From NCBI RefSeq assembly GCF_003019275.1, contig NZ_CP027848.1, forward strand, positions 992,001 through 1,056,000: a stretch of DNA of 64,000 nt, read 5' to 3'. Below are positions 16,659 to 26,136 of this stretch, piece by piece. The notes beneath the pieces were generated by a model that was given only the letters and a program-made list of their open reading frames with translations, made no database searches and was not told the DNA's origin. Position 1 is the stretch's first letter. Each line of letters starts with the position of its first letter. The stretch is from Staphylococcus muscae (GTDB lineage: Bacteria > Bacillota > Bacilli > Staphylococcales > Staphylococcaceae). The translations under genes were made by a program, and so were the position numbers.

Positions 16659-17528
16659 TTGTTTAAGTTTACAAGTTTATTTTTAGAACATACAAAGTTA
16701 CAGCGAAAAAAATTATATAGTATGAACTTAGTCAATTTCCTGTTGATGTTAATACTTTTAAGTCTCTCAGTATTACCAATGGGGCTCATATTTAACTTAT
16801 GGGCAATGGCTTTCTTTACAGGGCAAGGCAATACGATGTCACTCATATTGGTGACAATGGGCGCATTGCTATTAATCGCATTAATTTTCTTAATGATTAC
16901 CTTCCCACTCTTCGTAGGAACGATTCGTTCGATGTACCAGGCGATTACACAACAAGCGACACTTAAATGGTCTGTGTTATTTAGTACTTTTAACGGAAAA
17001 ATATGGCGTAAAAGTCTTCTAGTTGGTCTCGTCACGTCTCTGTTCTTACTTGTGTTAGTCATCATCGATTACTTTATTACAATGGGCTTACGTCAACTCT
17101 TAAAGCCTCTTGTATCAAGTAACTTTACTGAAATGATGATTCTATTCGTTATTGCTGTTATTTCTAGTATTATTTCAGTGTTTATCGCGATTTTTATCAT
17201 CAATTTCATCACAGCATTTGTTAAAAACCCTGATAATAAAATTCGTCATAATATCAAAATTGCATGGACAACAATCAAAAATGGTCAAAAAACATTTTTA
17301 CCATTCTTAATTGGACTCTACCTATTAAACTTGACCTTACTTATCTTTGCAGGTCCTGTCTTTTACGGTATTCAAATGAGCCAAGCACATATTTCACAAA
17401 ATCTCGCCTCAATTATTACCGGTATTGTTAGTGCAATATTCTTTTTTATTCGTTATACTGTTTATTTCATCATGCTCGGTACAATCATCACGTACTTTCA
17501 TCACCAAGGACATAAAAACGTATCATAA
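16659..17528 (+). CDS. DUF975-like polytopic membrane protein
   Basis: A 289-residue protein with about six membrane segments, a short basic N-terminus (EHTKLQRKKLY) and central stretches such as LITFPLFVGTIRSMYQAI; it resembles the DUF975 group of unknown function. A longer frame opens at 16602 but has no ribosome binding site. AAAGGAG at 16643 suits TTG 16659, giving MFKFTSLFLEHT. It stands alone, diverging from the FadR-type regulator and ending at a terminator shared with the converging HAD gene. Function unknown; the region KNPDNKIRHNIKIAWTTI between helices is probably cytosolic. Confidence 0.7.
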   Translation: MFKFTSLFLEHTKLQRKKLYSMNLVNFLLMLILLSLSVLPMGLIFNLWAMAFFTGQGNTMSLILVTMGALLLIALIFLMITFPLFVGTIRSMYQAITQQATLKWSVLFSTFNGKIWRKSLLVGLVTSLFLLVLVIIDYFITMGLRQLLKPLVSSNFTEMMILFVIAVISSIISVFIAIFIINFITAFVKNPDNKIRHNIKIAWTTIKNGQKTFLPFLIGLYLLNLTLLIFAGPVFYGIQMSQAHISQNLASIITGIVSAIFFFIRYTVYFIMLGTIITYFHHQGHKNVS

Positions 17529-17538
17529 CACATAATAT

Positions 17539-17580
17539 AAACGTAAGTGTCGTTCAATCATAAACGCACTTACGTTTTTC
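17539..17580. terminator. Bidirectional terminator between the DUF975-like and HAD genes
   Basis: AAACGTAAGTG pairs with CACTTACGTTT, flanked by A-rich and T-rich sequence. Confidence 0.85.
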
Positions 17581-17584
17581 TTTA

Positions 17585-18442
17585 TCATTTATTCATTAAA
17601 TGTTCAATGAGAAAGCGTGCTGCACCATCATCATTATTAGTCACTGATGTTTCATACATCGTTAATGCTTTAATTGCATCACTGGCATTTTTCATCGCAA
17701 CTGTCACGCCACCAACTTCAAACATCGTTCGGTCATTATCACTGTCACCCATTACAAGTGTCTCTGATATATCAATATTAAAATGTTGACACATCTCCTG
17801 AATACCAGTTCCTTTATTCACTTGATAAGCCATCGTTTCCACATTGTTCGGTGTTGATTGCGATACTTCAATTTTTAACATATCTATTTGTGACTTAATC
17901 GCTTCACGAAATGCAGCAATTTTTTCCAAATCAGGATGGAATAAATAAATTTTTGAGTAACTCAAATCTTCTGGAAATGTCTCTTGCCATGATAATTTCG
18001 TTTCAACCGCTTCTTGTCGAGACAACCATTCACTCGTTCCTACTGATTGGGGTTGTTCGCCTTCAATAAGTTGCAACATCCATGTCTTATCTTCTGTTAA
18101 CGCAAAACGTGGTTGATTAAATGGAAATACTTCATAATAAATTCCTGCATCTTGCGCTTGTCGAACAATTGCACGTACACCTTCATCTGATAAACCATGT
18201 TGAAATAACACATCTTCTCCGATATGACCACTCGTACCATTGGATGAAATAATGCCATCAAAATGTAATGTGTCGGGAATCAACAATGAAATTTCTTCCT
18301 TTGCACGCCCTGTTGCTAAAAAGACTTTGTACCCCGTTTGTCTTAATCTTGAGATCGCTTCTGATGTATAATCAGTTGCACGGTTATTCTCACGTAAAAT
18401 AGTCCCATCCATATCTAAAAATATTGCCTTCACTTGTTGCAT
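17585..18442 (-). CDS. Cof-type HAD-family phosphatase
   Basis: A 285-residue haloacid-dehalogenase-fold hydrolase. Motif I is IFLDMDGTIL near residue 10 with the nucleophilic Asp, motif II is VFLATGRA, motif III the lysine region GTGIQEM, and motif IV GDSDNDRTMFEVGG. The long middle section is the C2b cap typical of Cof enzymes that dephosphorylate sugar phosphates, FMN or pyridoxal phosphate. The start is ATG 18442 after GGAAAGGATCG; a frame open from 18484 lacks a site. It lies 86 bp downstream of the ABC ATPase gene on the same strand. Confidence 0.88.
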   Translation of the reverse strand: MQQVKAIFLDMDGTILRENNRATDYTSEAISRLRQTGYKVFLATGRAKEEISLLIPDTLHFDGIISSNGTSGHIGEDVLFQHGLSDEGVRAIVRQAQDAGIYYEVFPFNQPRFALTEDKTWMLQLIEGEQPQSVGTSEWLSRQEAVETKLSWQETFPEDLSYSKIYLFHPDLEKIAAFREAIKSQIDMLKIEVSQSTPNNVETMAYQVNKGTGIQEMCQHFNIDISETLVMGDSDNDRTMFEVGGVTVAMKNASDAIKALTMYETSVTNNDDGAARFLIEHLMNK

Positions 18443-18528
18443 GATTAACGATCCTTTCCACATTGTTCTTGGTAATCTATACATATAAAGTGTGTCATCT
18501 TCTCATACGAAAAGCAATCAATACCTAT

Positions 18529-19305
18529 TTATAATCGAATCAGTTGGTACCTTCCTTTTTGCTGCTCTAATTGCACAAGTATTCCAAATAATTGTGTGAG
18601 TGTTTGACTCGTCAAAGTTTGATGAATCTCACCACTTTTTTGTATTTCCCCTTCCTTCAATAACAAGGCATGGGTAAAATCTGCCGTTACTTCTTCCACA
18701 ACATGCGTCACATAAATGACTGCCATCTCTTTATCATCATCTTGCAAATTCACAATCATATCCAACAGTTGTTCACGCCCTACATAATCCAATCCATTAC
18801 AAGGCTCATCTAATATTAACAAGCGTGGGCGTGTGACGAGTGCACGTGCTAACAATACACGTTGTTGCTCTCCCGTTGATAACTGCCCAAAGTAACTGCC
18901 TTCAAAATGTGACATGCCAAAGCGACGTAGTATTTGTTGCACCTGTTCTATTTCCTGTTGCGTTGGCGTTTGATATACTCCTATCGACTTGTAAATACCG
19001 CTTAAAACGACATCTCGCACTATTTCTCCTTCCGCAAAACGATCGTGTAATCCACCTGAAACATAGCCGATTTGTTCACGAACCCGATGTGCGGAGTATC
19101 CTTCATGTCCAGGCTTCATACCAAATAGACTGACTTCTCCTTGCGATGCAAAATCATACGCAGTCATGACATTTAATAAAGTACTCTTACCTGCACCATT
19201 CATACCATAGACTAACCATTTTTCTCCCGGTTGAATCTGCCATGAAATATTATGTAATAGCTGTTTTCCACCTTTTATCTTTGTCATATTGTTTAATTCA
19301 ATCAT
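18529..19305 (-). CDS. ABC transporter ATP-binding protein
   Basis: A 258-residue ATPase subunit with Walker A GMNGAGKSTLL (about residues 36-46), signature QLSTGEQQRVLLARAL, Walker B RLLILDEPCNGLD and a switch His in VIYVTHVVEEV. No permease gene lies beside it, so its transport partner, if any, is elsewhere; the signature and short form resemble the molybdate-like stand-alone ATPases found in staphylococci. ATG 19305 follows AGGGGTGG; the codons before it are part of that site. Directly upstream the AT-rich kwa/tnsA island begins. Confidence 0.85.
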   Translation of the reverse strand: MIELNNMTKIKGGKQLLHNISWQIQPGEKWLVYGMNGAGKSTLLNVMTAYDFASQGEVSLFGMKPGHEGYSAHRVREQIGYVSGGLHDRFAEGEIVRDVVLSGIYKSIGVYQTPTQQEIEQVQQILRRFGMSHFEGSYFGQLSTGEQQRVLLARALVTRPRLLILDEPCNGLDYVGREQLLDMIVNLQDDDKEMAVIYVTHVVEEVTADFTHALLLKEGEIQKSGEIHQTLTSQTLTQLFGILVQLEQQKGRYQLIRL

Positions 19306-19324
19306 CAATACCACCCCTATGTTT

Positions 19325-19367
19325 AAAAAACGACTGACTTCACAAATGAGGTAAAATCAGCCGTTTG
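19325..19367 (-). terminator. Terminator-like hairpin at the border of the AT-rich island
   Basis: On the minus strand AAACGGCTGA pairs with TCAGTCGTTT, then TTTT. It may be the ancestral glmS terminator, now 2.1 kb away because of the insertion; this is inference. Confidence 0.65.
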
Positions 19368-19409
19368 ATGTTAATTAAAAGTATGCTACAAACGTTGATT
19401 TTATAATAG

Positions 19410-19450
19410 AAAAAACTATAAATTTTGTAAAAATCAGAATGTATAGTTTT
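19410..19450 (-). terminator. Terminator after the kwaB-like gene
   Basis: On the minus strand AAAACTATA pairs with TATAGTTTT, then T residues. Confidence 0.75.
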
Positions 19451-19493
19451 AGTTTTGAATCAGAATTATTTTTTATAAAAAGATTAATTAAAA

Positions 19494-20427
19494 CTAAATA
19501 GCTATTTCAACCTCTCCAGAAATCAAACGTTGAACAATACTGTTATGAATAATACCTACAAATGTTTTGGCTGTTTCTGGTGTTACGGTAATTGTTTTAT
19601 TGTTATCATCAAAAATAACTCTTAGAGATTCGTCAAGTTTGTCCACAGCTTCTTTAATTTGCTCTATTGAATAGCTGGTTTCAGGAGTATTATATTTTGA
19701 CAATCTTCTTACTGACCTTGCACTGCTACTTAATTTTTGAAAAACCAAATTATTGTCTAAACCTAAAAATTTATATTTATCTGCGGAAATAGTGTACTCT
19801 CCTTGAATAAATCTATTAATGGTAGCTTGTGACTTAGCTTTTCTATTTTCATTTAAGGTCAACATACTTTCAAATCTATTTACATCATATACAAAAAGTC
19901 TTTTAGTACTTCGGTCTAAACGTGCTGTAACAGCAGGAGGAATTTGAATCCCTTTTGGCACATCAACCACAGTAGTATTATCTGTTATTGAAAACGATAA
20001 GATGGGTTTATTCTTAATTACAGCATTTCTTGCAATTGATAGAAAATAAAGAGAATTTTCATCTTGTACAATTAAAAATTTTACCCCCTCATTTTTTTCA
20101 AAATTTCTTATGTGCTCTGGTTTATTGCCGAAATTTGAAAATTGAATAACTCTATCAGTTTGATTATTCAATAAATTTTCTATCTCTGATTTAAAAGTGT
20201 ATAAATAACTTTCTTCTAAAATATTTTTGAAATCTATATAATATGGTATATCTTCAATTAATGCATTCCCATTTAAAACTTCCATATCATTTTCTGCTTC
20301 CTTCTTTTCCTTTAAATCATTGTTGAAGGCATTGTATATACTATTTTTCTGTATCTCCTGTCTGCAACTGATAAATTCTATATAACTTGGAATTTTTGAT
20401 GTACACATAAATTCTCTCTAATGCCAT
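19494..20427 (-). pseudogene. KwaB-like (DUF4868) defence protein gene, apparently frameshifted near its 5' end
   Basis: The main frame gives about 300 residues. Features that recall KwaB of the Kiwa anti-phage system are a core such as ITDNTTVVDVPKGIQIPP, LDRSTKRLFVYDVNRFESML, and a helical C-terminus. In the frame visible from ATG 20408 the start has no good ribosome binding site. A better start, ATG 20425-20427 after GTGAGG, reads MALERIYVYIKNSKLYRIYQ but hits TAG after an A5 run at 20344-20348. Removing one A there joins both frames. So the gene is either mutated by one base or begins at 20408. It follows the kwaA-like gene in operon order and ends at its own terminator. Confidence 0.6.
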
Positions 20428-20438
20428 TTATAAAAACC

Positions 20439-21051
20439 TCACTTCTCATACATAGTAATATATAATCTTGATTTCAAAGGTTCACCTATATGGTAAACTT
20501 TAAATTCTTCATATTTTTTTGATTTAAATGTAAATACATAATCATCGTCTTCTGTTTTGCATAAGTCTATACCCAATATTATAAGAAAAATATTTGGGAA
20601 AATATCAGTACTTTTTCATAATTAAAATATAAATCAGAATTTGAATAATAATAAAAATTAAAATAGCTACCAATAAGTTACTTTCAATAATTAATACCGC
20701 CGGTAAAACATTGCCTAAAAGAAAGGAAATTATACTACCGTTTATTTCTTCTAAATTATTTAATTTAAATTTTTCTTTCTTATTATTTAAAACTCGATCT
20801 GTAGAAGGAGTTTTATATTGGTTGATTATTAACCATTTTAGAAATAGAGCCAATATAAATAAAATCAAAAATAAAATTCCGCACCACCAATAAACATCTA
20901 ATTTCATTTTTAAAATCGTAGTATCGAATGGATGTTGAAATTTATCATCTATTTGAAGTAAGAATAAAAAATAGGCTGGTGTCATAGCAGTTATAAAATA
21001 TAAAAATTTATAAAAAAATCTAGTGCCATAAAAAATATCAAACACCTCCAT
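20439..21051 (-). pseudogene. KwaA-like membrane protein gene with a frameshift
   Basis: The first frame (21051 to stop at 20605) encodes 148 residues with four hydrophobic segments, including FLYFITAMTPAYFLFLLQI and LLVAILIFIIIQILIYILI. It ends right after an A5 run (20612-20616). With one A fewer the frame continues STDIFPNIFLIILGIDLCK, then DDDYVFTFKSKKYEEFKVYH, to a stop at 20439, giving about 205 residues. That tail looks like the cytosolic end of KwaA-type proteins, and its stop overlaps the ribosome binding site of the next gene. The start is uncertain: ATG 21051 contains the only purine-rich site (GGAGGTG), so a start at ATT a few codons on is possible. Confidence 0.6.
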
Positions 21052-21104
21052 CCATTAAAAATAACAGTAAATAAAAGGGGGGAATTTAAACCTTAAATAA
21101 ACAG

Positions 21105-21391
21105 TTATTGCAAGAACCCTTTCTTCTGTTCTTTGTAAAGGTCGAGTTAGGGAAATTGTTCTCGAATATCGATAATACAATTTGAATATCAGTTAAATAA
21201 AAGTAATTCCATTCTAAATCAGATAAAAATTCATGTTCTCTTCCTATCTTAATACCTTTTAATCGTGTAGAACGACCGAGTGATAAAACATCTTGAATAT
21301 TTAACCACAGCTTATAATCCGAACCAATACCTGAATCTCTACTTTCTTTAATCTATTTTCCATTTTTATATGTTCTATCTCTTTTAGACAT
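21105..21391 (-). pseudogene. Decayed tnsA (Tn7-type transposon endonuclease)
   Basis: From ATG 21391 (after AAAGGGATATTTTT) the frame reads MSKRDRTYKNGK, an in-frame TAG at codon 13, then IKESRDSGIGSDYKLWLNIQ, DVLSLGRSTRLKGIKIGREH and EFLSDLEWNYFYL. This matches the TnsA N-terminal pattern (DYKPWL, QGRSxRxKG, GRxHHLLSDLE). A frameshift near 21178 then reveals IDIREQFP, a TAA, and LDLYKEQKKGFLQ. TnsA normally cuts the 5' ends of Tn7. Three lesions and loss of the C-terminal half make it nonfunctional. It lies on the same strand as glmS and directly behind it, exactly where tnsA of a Tn7 element sits. Confidence 0.85.
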
Positions 21392-21433
21392 AAAAATATC
21401 CCTTTGAATTAATATAATCCAAAAGGATATTTC

Positions 21434-21462
21434 ATCGCAACTTTTTAACGAATGTCGCATCT
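21434..21462 (-). mobile_element. Possible right-end sites of the Tn7-like element
   Basis: Between tnsA and glmS, the minus strand carries TGCGACATT and, 19 bp further in, TTGCGATGA, two related words spaced like transposase-binding repeats of Tn7-type ends. A terminal TGT and a 5-bp duplication were not identified, and no matching left end was found near 19.3-19.5 kb. Confidence 0.4.
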
Positions 21463-21502
21463 TTATTTTAAATCTATACTTTTTACTTTATGAGACTGTA
21501 AA

Positions 21503-23305
21503 CTATTCTACTGTTACAGATTTTGCTAAGTTACGTGGTTTATCCACATCTAAGTCACGATGCAACGCTGCATAGTATGAAATCAATTGTAATGTAATGA
21601 CCGATACTAATGGCGTTAATAGTTCATGAACGTGAGGAATCACATATGTGTCTCCTTCTTTTTCAAGTCCTTCCATTGAAATAATGCTTGGACGTGCACC
21701 ACGTGCCACGACTTCGTTAACGTTACCACGAATTGATAAGTTCACATGACTTTGTGTTGCTAATGCAATGACTGGTGTGCCATCTTCAATTAATGCAATC
21801 GTACCATGTTTCAATTCGCCACCTGCAAAACCTTCAGCTTGGATATATGAAATCTCTTTTAATTTCAATGCGCCTTCCAAGCTGACATGATAATCAAGTG
21901 CACGACCGATGAAGAATGCATTACGTGCTGTTTCAAGGAAATCTTTTGCAATTTGTTCCATTTTCGGTGCATCGTCAACAATTGTTTCAATAGCAGCCGT
22001 TACTTTCGCTAATTCAGGCAATAGATCTACGCCTGTTTCACGACCACGTGCTTCTGCTACAACTTGTGCTAAGATTGCCAGCACGGCGATCTGTGCTGTG
22101 TAAGCTTTTGTTGAAGCAACTGCAATCTCAGGACCAGCATGTAACAATAACGTATGATCCGCTTCACGTGATAACGTTGAACCCGCTACGTTTGTGATTG
22201 TTAATGAACGATGACCTAGTTTCGTAGTTTCAACAAGCACTGCACGGCTGTCTGCTGTTTCACCTGATTGAGAAATATAGATGAATAGTGGACGTTCAGA
22301 CAATAAAGGCATATTGTACACAAATTCAGATGATACGTGCACTTCTGTTGGGACACCCGCCCATTTTTCTAAATATTCTTTTCCGACTAAACCAGCATGA
22401 TAACTTGTACCAGCCGCAATAATATAAATACGGTCTGCTTTTTTAACATCTTCAATAATGTTTGAATCCATACTCAAGTTACCTTGTTCATCTTGGTATG
22501 CTTGGATAATACGACGCATTGCTGCGGGTTGTTCGTGAATCTCTTTCAACATATAGTGATCATAGACACCTTTTTCAGCATCAGATGCATCGATTTCAGC
22601 TGTATAGCTGTCACGTTCAACAATATTTCCTGCTAAATCTTTGATTGTGACTTTATCACGTTGTACCAATACAATTTCTTGGTCTTTTAATTCTTTGTAT
22701 TCACTTGTCACTTGGATCATTGCCAATGCATCAGATGCGATTACGTTAAAGTTGTCACCAATACCTACAAGTAATGGAGATTTATTTTTGGCAACATAGA
22801 TTGTATCATTGTCTTCGCTGTCTAATAATCCTAAAGCGTATGAACCGTGTAATAATGAAATCACTTTTGTAAATGCTTCTTCTGTATTCATACCTTGATT
22901 CGCAAAGTATTCTACTAACTGTACGATAACTTCTGTATCTGTATCTGACACAAGTGTTACTTCTGGAATATAAGTGTCTCTTAACTCTTCATAGTTTTCG
23001 ATAACACCGTTGTGTACAAGTGTAAAACGTTCACTTGTTGATTGATGTGGGTGAGAGTTTTCATAACTTGGGACACCATGTGTTGCCCAACGTGTGTGAC
23101 CGATCCCAACTTGCCCATCAATATCGTTATCTGATGTTTTGCGTAATTCTGCGATACGGCCTTTTGCTTTTGTTACAGTGACATCATTGTCGTCACGTGT
23201 TGCAATTCCAGCTGAGTCGTAACCACGATATTCTAACTTTTCAAGTCCATTTAATAAAATTTCTTTTGCTTTTTCATAACCAATATATCCTACAATTCCA
23301 CACAT
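21503..23305 (-). CDS. glmS: Glutamine-fructose-6-phosphate aminotransferase (isomerizing)
   Basis: GlmS makes glucosamine-6-phosphate from fructose-6-phosphate and glutamine, the entry to peptidoglycan amino sugars. The 600-residue product has the glutaminase N-terminus MCGIVGYIG with nucleophile Cys2, GHTRWATHG and HNGVIENY, then two SIS domains ([17 protein letters not shown]) and the C-terminal KSVTVE motif. Full length. Start ATG follows GGAGGAAAAATT. A glmS ribozyme lies in its leader. Its 3' end is the attTn7 target of Tn7-type elements, and a decayed tnsA lies just behind it. Confidence 0.98.
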   Translation of the reverse strand: MCGIVGYIGYEKAKEILLNGLEKLEYRGYDSAGIATRDDNDVTVTKAKGRIAELRKTSDNDIDGQVGIGHTRWATHGVPSYENSHPHQSTSERFTLVHNGVIENYEELRDTYIPEVTLVSDTDTEVIVQLVEYFANQGMNTEEAFTKVISLLHGSYALGLLDSEDNDTIYVAKNKSPLLVGIGDNFNVIASDALAMIQVTSEYKELKDQEIVLVQRDKVTIKDLAGNIVERDSYTAEIDASDAEKGVYDHYMLKEIHEQPAAMRRIIQAYQDEQGNLSMDSNIIEDVKKADRIYIIAAGTSYHAGLVGKEYLEKWAGVPTEVHVSSEFVYNMPLLSERPLFIYISQSGETADSRAVLVETTKLGHRSLTITNVAGSTLSREADHTLLLHAGPEIAVASTKAYTAQIAVLAILAQVVAEARGRETGVDLLPELAKVTAAIETIVDDAPKMEQIAKDFLETARNAFFIGRALDYHVSLEGALKLKEISYIQAEGFAGGELKHGTIALIEDGTPVIALATQSHVNLSIRGNVNEVVARGARPSIISMEGLEKEGDTYVIPHVHELLTPLVSVITLQLISYYAALHRDLDVDKPRNLAKSVTVE

Positions 23306-23434
23306 AATTTTTCCTCCATGTTAAAAGAACGGTACAGAAAGCTATCTTGATGTCATATGAATTCTGTTTAATCCATCATGATACCAATAACACTTATGTA
23401 TCGTTTTACTTATTATTTTTAAATTATTGGCGAT

Positions 23435-23630
23435 CTTATTAACTTTGTCCAAAAGGTTACCCTTCTGTTTTAATTAATAAGCTACGAATGAGCCACATCC
23501 GGGATAGCATCCGCCGAACTGATTCGATCACTATCCTCCTCGTCTACAAGCATATACATCCATCTCTTAATAAACTCTGTCTAGTTTATCAATCTACAAT
23601 GAACGGCAATCACTTGTACTGGCGCTTTAA
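23435..23630 (-). ncRNA. glmS ribozyme
   Basis: On the minus strand the leader begins AAGCGCCAGTACAAG, with cleavage expected before the G of GCGCC. It contains the conserved core GACGAGGAGGATAGTGATCG, then TTCGGCGGATGCTATCCCGG, and ends with the AAGGGTAACCTTTTGG region. In known cases glucosamine-6-phosphate acts as cofactor for self-cleavage, which destabilises glmS mRNA. The remaining 23306-23434 is plain leader with the ribosome binding site. Confidence 0.95.
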
Positions 23631-23783
23631 TTAACTACAATACTTCCCTCCAATCAGTACACAATATATTTTATTTTACACTGTTCAAAACTTCCAATGC
23701 AAATAAAAAATGCTCATTATATTAAAAAACTGATAAAAATGCTCTTATTTTAATAACCACTAACATATACTATCAACATCCAT

Positions 23784-23822
23784 AAAAAGAAACCCGCTAT
23801 CTTCGACTTGATATCGGGTTTC
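23784..23822 (-). terminator. Terminator after glmM
   Basis: On the minus strand GAAACCCGATATC pairs with GATAGCGGGTTTC, followed by TTTTT. Confidence 0.88.
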
Positions 23823-23830
23823 TCTGAGGA

Positions 23831-25180
23831 TTATAATCCCATTTTTTCTTCTACAACATCTGCAATTGTTTGTGCAAAACGAACTGCATCTTCATCTGTT
23901 TTTGCTTCAACCATGACACGTACAAGCGGTTCTGTTCCGGAAGGACGAACTAGAATACGTCCTTCTCCGTTCATCTCCGTTTCAACACGGTCCATGACTT
24001 CTTTGACATCAGCATTATCTTCTACGCCATATTTATCAGTGACCCTTACATTTACAAGTGATTGTGGGTATTTCTTCATTTGGGCAGCTAACTCACTCAG
24101 TTTTTTGCCAGTACGCTTTACAACAGCTGCAAGTTGCACACCTGTTAATAAGCCATCACCTGTTGTGTTGTAGTCCATCAATACGATATGACCCGATTGT
24201 TCGCCACCTAAGTTGTAATTACCACGTCGCATCTCTTCCACAACGTAACGGTCTCCAACTTTTGTTTTATTCGATTGAATGCCTTCTGCTTCTAAAGCTT
24301 TATAGAAGCCTAAGTTACTCATCACTGTTGAAACAATCATGTTATCATTCAATTCTTGGTTTTTCGCCATTTCTTGACCGATAATAAACATAATTTGGTC
24401 ACCATCAACGATATTACCTTTTTCATCCACAGCAATTAAGCGATCTCCATCACCATCGAAAGCCAATCCAAAATCACAACCTTCTTCAACAACCTTCTTC
24501 GCTAAAGGTTCTGGGTGTGTTGATCCGACACCTTCATTGATATTGTAACCATCTGGACTGCATCCAATTGTCATCGTGTCCGCTTCAAGGTCTCCAAATA
24601 AGAAAGGTGCAAGAGAAGCTGTTGAACCGTTAGCACCATCTAAACCAATCTTCAGTCCTTCTAAATTCACTTCAATCGTTGACTTCAAGTAACTTAAATA
24701 CTTTTGTGCCCCTTCAAAGTAATCCGATGTGTGTACGATCTTAGAACCGATTGGTCGTGGTAATTCTGTCGTTTCATCATCTAATAAAGCTTCAATTTCT
24801 TGTTCTTGTGCATCACTCAGCTTGAAGCCATCTGAGCCGAAAAACTTTATACCGTTATCTGCAACAGGGTTATGCGATGCTGAAATCATTACACCTAATT
24901 CTGCTTCCATTTCACGTGTTAAATACGCAACTCCCGGCGTTGAGATAACACCTAAGCGCATCACTTCTGCACCAATTGATACAAGCCCTGCAATTAATGC
25001 GTGTTCTAACATCTCCCCAGATACACGTGTGTCTTTCCCCACTAACACACGTGGATGTTCTGTATGTTCATTATGTGCTAAAACATAGCCACCGTATCTT
25101 CCTAATTTAAACGCTAACTCTGGTGTTAACTCTTGGTTGGCTACGCCTCTGACACCGTCTGTCCCAAAATATTTACCCAT
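23831..25180 (-). CDS. glmM: Phosphoglucosamine mutase
   Basis: GlmM interconverts glucosamine-6-phosphate and glucosamine-1-phosphate, the step after GlmS. The 449-residue product has the active-site serine loop [15 protein letters not shown] (Ser102), the metal loop [13 protein letters not shown], the sugar-binding GGEQSGH and the phosphate site [10 protein letters not shown]. Start [12 protein letters not shown] is canonical. It is the last gene of the dacA-cdaR-glmM operon; a terminator follows, and glmS is transcribed separately behind its ribozyme. Confidence 0.97.
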   Translation of the reverse strand: MGKYFGTDGVRGVANQELTPELAFKLGRYGGYVLAHNEHTEHPRVLVGKDTRVSGEMLEHALIAGLVSIGAEVMRLGVISTPGVAYLTREMEAELGVMISASHNPVADNGIKFFGSDGFKLSDAQEQEIEALLDDETTELPRPIGSKIVHTSDYFEGAQKYLSYLKSTIEVNLEGLKIGLDGANGSTASLAPFLFGDLEADTMTIGCSPDGYNINEGVGSTHPEPLAKKVVEEGCDFGLAFDGDGDRLIAVDEKGNIVDGDQIMFIIGQEMAKNQELNDNMIVSTVMSNLGFYKALEAEGIQSNKTKVGDRYVVEEMRRGNYNLGGEQSGHIVLMDYNTTGDGLLTGVQLAAVVKRTGKKLSELAAQMKKYPQSLVNVRVTDKYGVEDNADVKEVMDRVETEMNGEGRILVRPSGTEPLVRVMVEAKTDEDAVRFAQTIADVVEEKMGL

Positions 25181-25203
25181 AATTCATATCTCCTTTATAT
25201 TAT

Positions 25204-26136
25204 TCATTCAACGGATATCGTAGCAGTGACATCTGTTGGTTTCGTGTAAGATACTTGATCTGGTAAGTCCAATTTCACTGACCTTGTCGTAGTAGTCGAG
25301 ACACCATTGACATCCACTTCTCCAGATATTTCATCGACATCTTCTAAGGCTTCTCGATTACCATAAAGGTCAATTGTCGATTTATCTAAGGTCACATCGC
25401 CTACCTTAAAACCGTCAGCAGCTGTACCTTTTTTCGTCAAATCAATCTTCACTTTTTTATGATACGGTTCAACATCAACTGTTACATCGACAGTTGAAGG
25501 AACCACTTGTACATCTAGCTTATTCATATTTTTATCGAAAACAGCGACATTTGCTTTAGCTGTTGTTTTTTGAGTGATCAGAAAATCTTCTCTTAAACTT
25601 GCTTTTGCAAATGCAATTCGATCCAACTGTTCTTTTCCGCCGATGACTTTCACCGTATGATTTTTAACAGTTGCTTCGGAAACTTGGTAATTTGGATCAA
25701 CTGCATATCGACTAATATTCGGCTCGATGATCACTTCTCGTGATTCTTTCTTCTCAATAGAGAGTGTTGCTTCTTTAGGATAGACACGATAATTAATATC
25801 TCTGTCTAAACCACGCACCTGAAATGCAATCGTTTGTTCACCTGTACCGGCATCTGTCGCATCTAACGTGACTTTGTAATCTTCAACTTTTGTTGCTTGT
25901 AACACTTTAGATTGCGGACCACTCAACTCAACATCGACTGTATCTGGTGCCCCTGACACATATAGGTCTTTGTTGTTATTGATCACTTCTACTGGTACAT
26001 TCTTAATCGTCTTATGCCCATCTTTTGCAATATTATCTGTTGTAAAAGAATCTCCTAAGACATTATTTACTGATAAGAACAGTAGCAGCGCCAATATTAA
26101 CGCAAAAAAGCGCAAGCCCCATTTAGACTCTAACAT
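25204..26136 (-). CDS. cdaR: CdaR/YbbR-domain regulator of diadenylate cyclase
   Basis: A 310-residue protein with one N-terminal membrane helix (FFALILALLLFLSVNNVLG) and an extracytoplasmic portion of repeated YbbR-type beta modules (for example NVPVEVINNNKDLYVSGAPD, VDVELSGP, KVIGGKEQLDRI). Homologues bind and modulate the membrane cyclase CdaA. It begins one base after the dacA stop and precedes glmM by 23 bp, the conserved dacA-cdaR-glmM arrangement that couples c-di-AMP with cell-wall precursor synthesis. Confidence 0.92.
   Translation of the reverse strand: MLESKWGLRFFALILALLLFLSVNNVLGDSFTTDNIAKDGHKTIKNVPVEVINNNKDLYVSGAPDTVDVELSGPQSKVLQATKVEDYKVTLDATDAGTGEQTIAFQVRGLDRDINYRVYPKEATLSIEKKESREVIIEPNISRYAVDPNYQVSEATVKNHTVKVIGGKEQLDRIAFAKASLREDFLITQKTTAKANVAVFDKNMNKLDVQVVPSTVDVTVDVEPYHKKVKIDLTKKGTAADGFKVGDVTLDKSTIDLYGNREALEDVDEISGEVDVNGVSTTTTRSVKLDLPDQVSYTKPTDVTATISVE

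Noticed and set aside
19306..19500. Left end of the Tn7-like element
   Set aside because: No inverted copy of the TGCGACATT or TTGCGATG words and no recognisable terminal repeat could be found.
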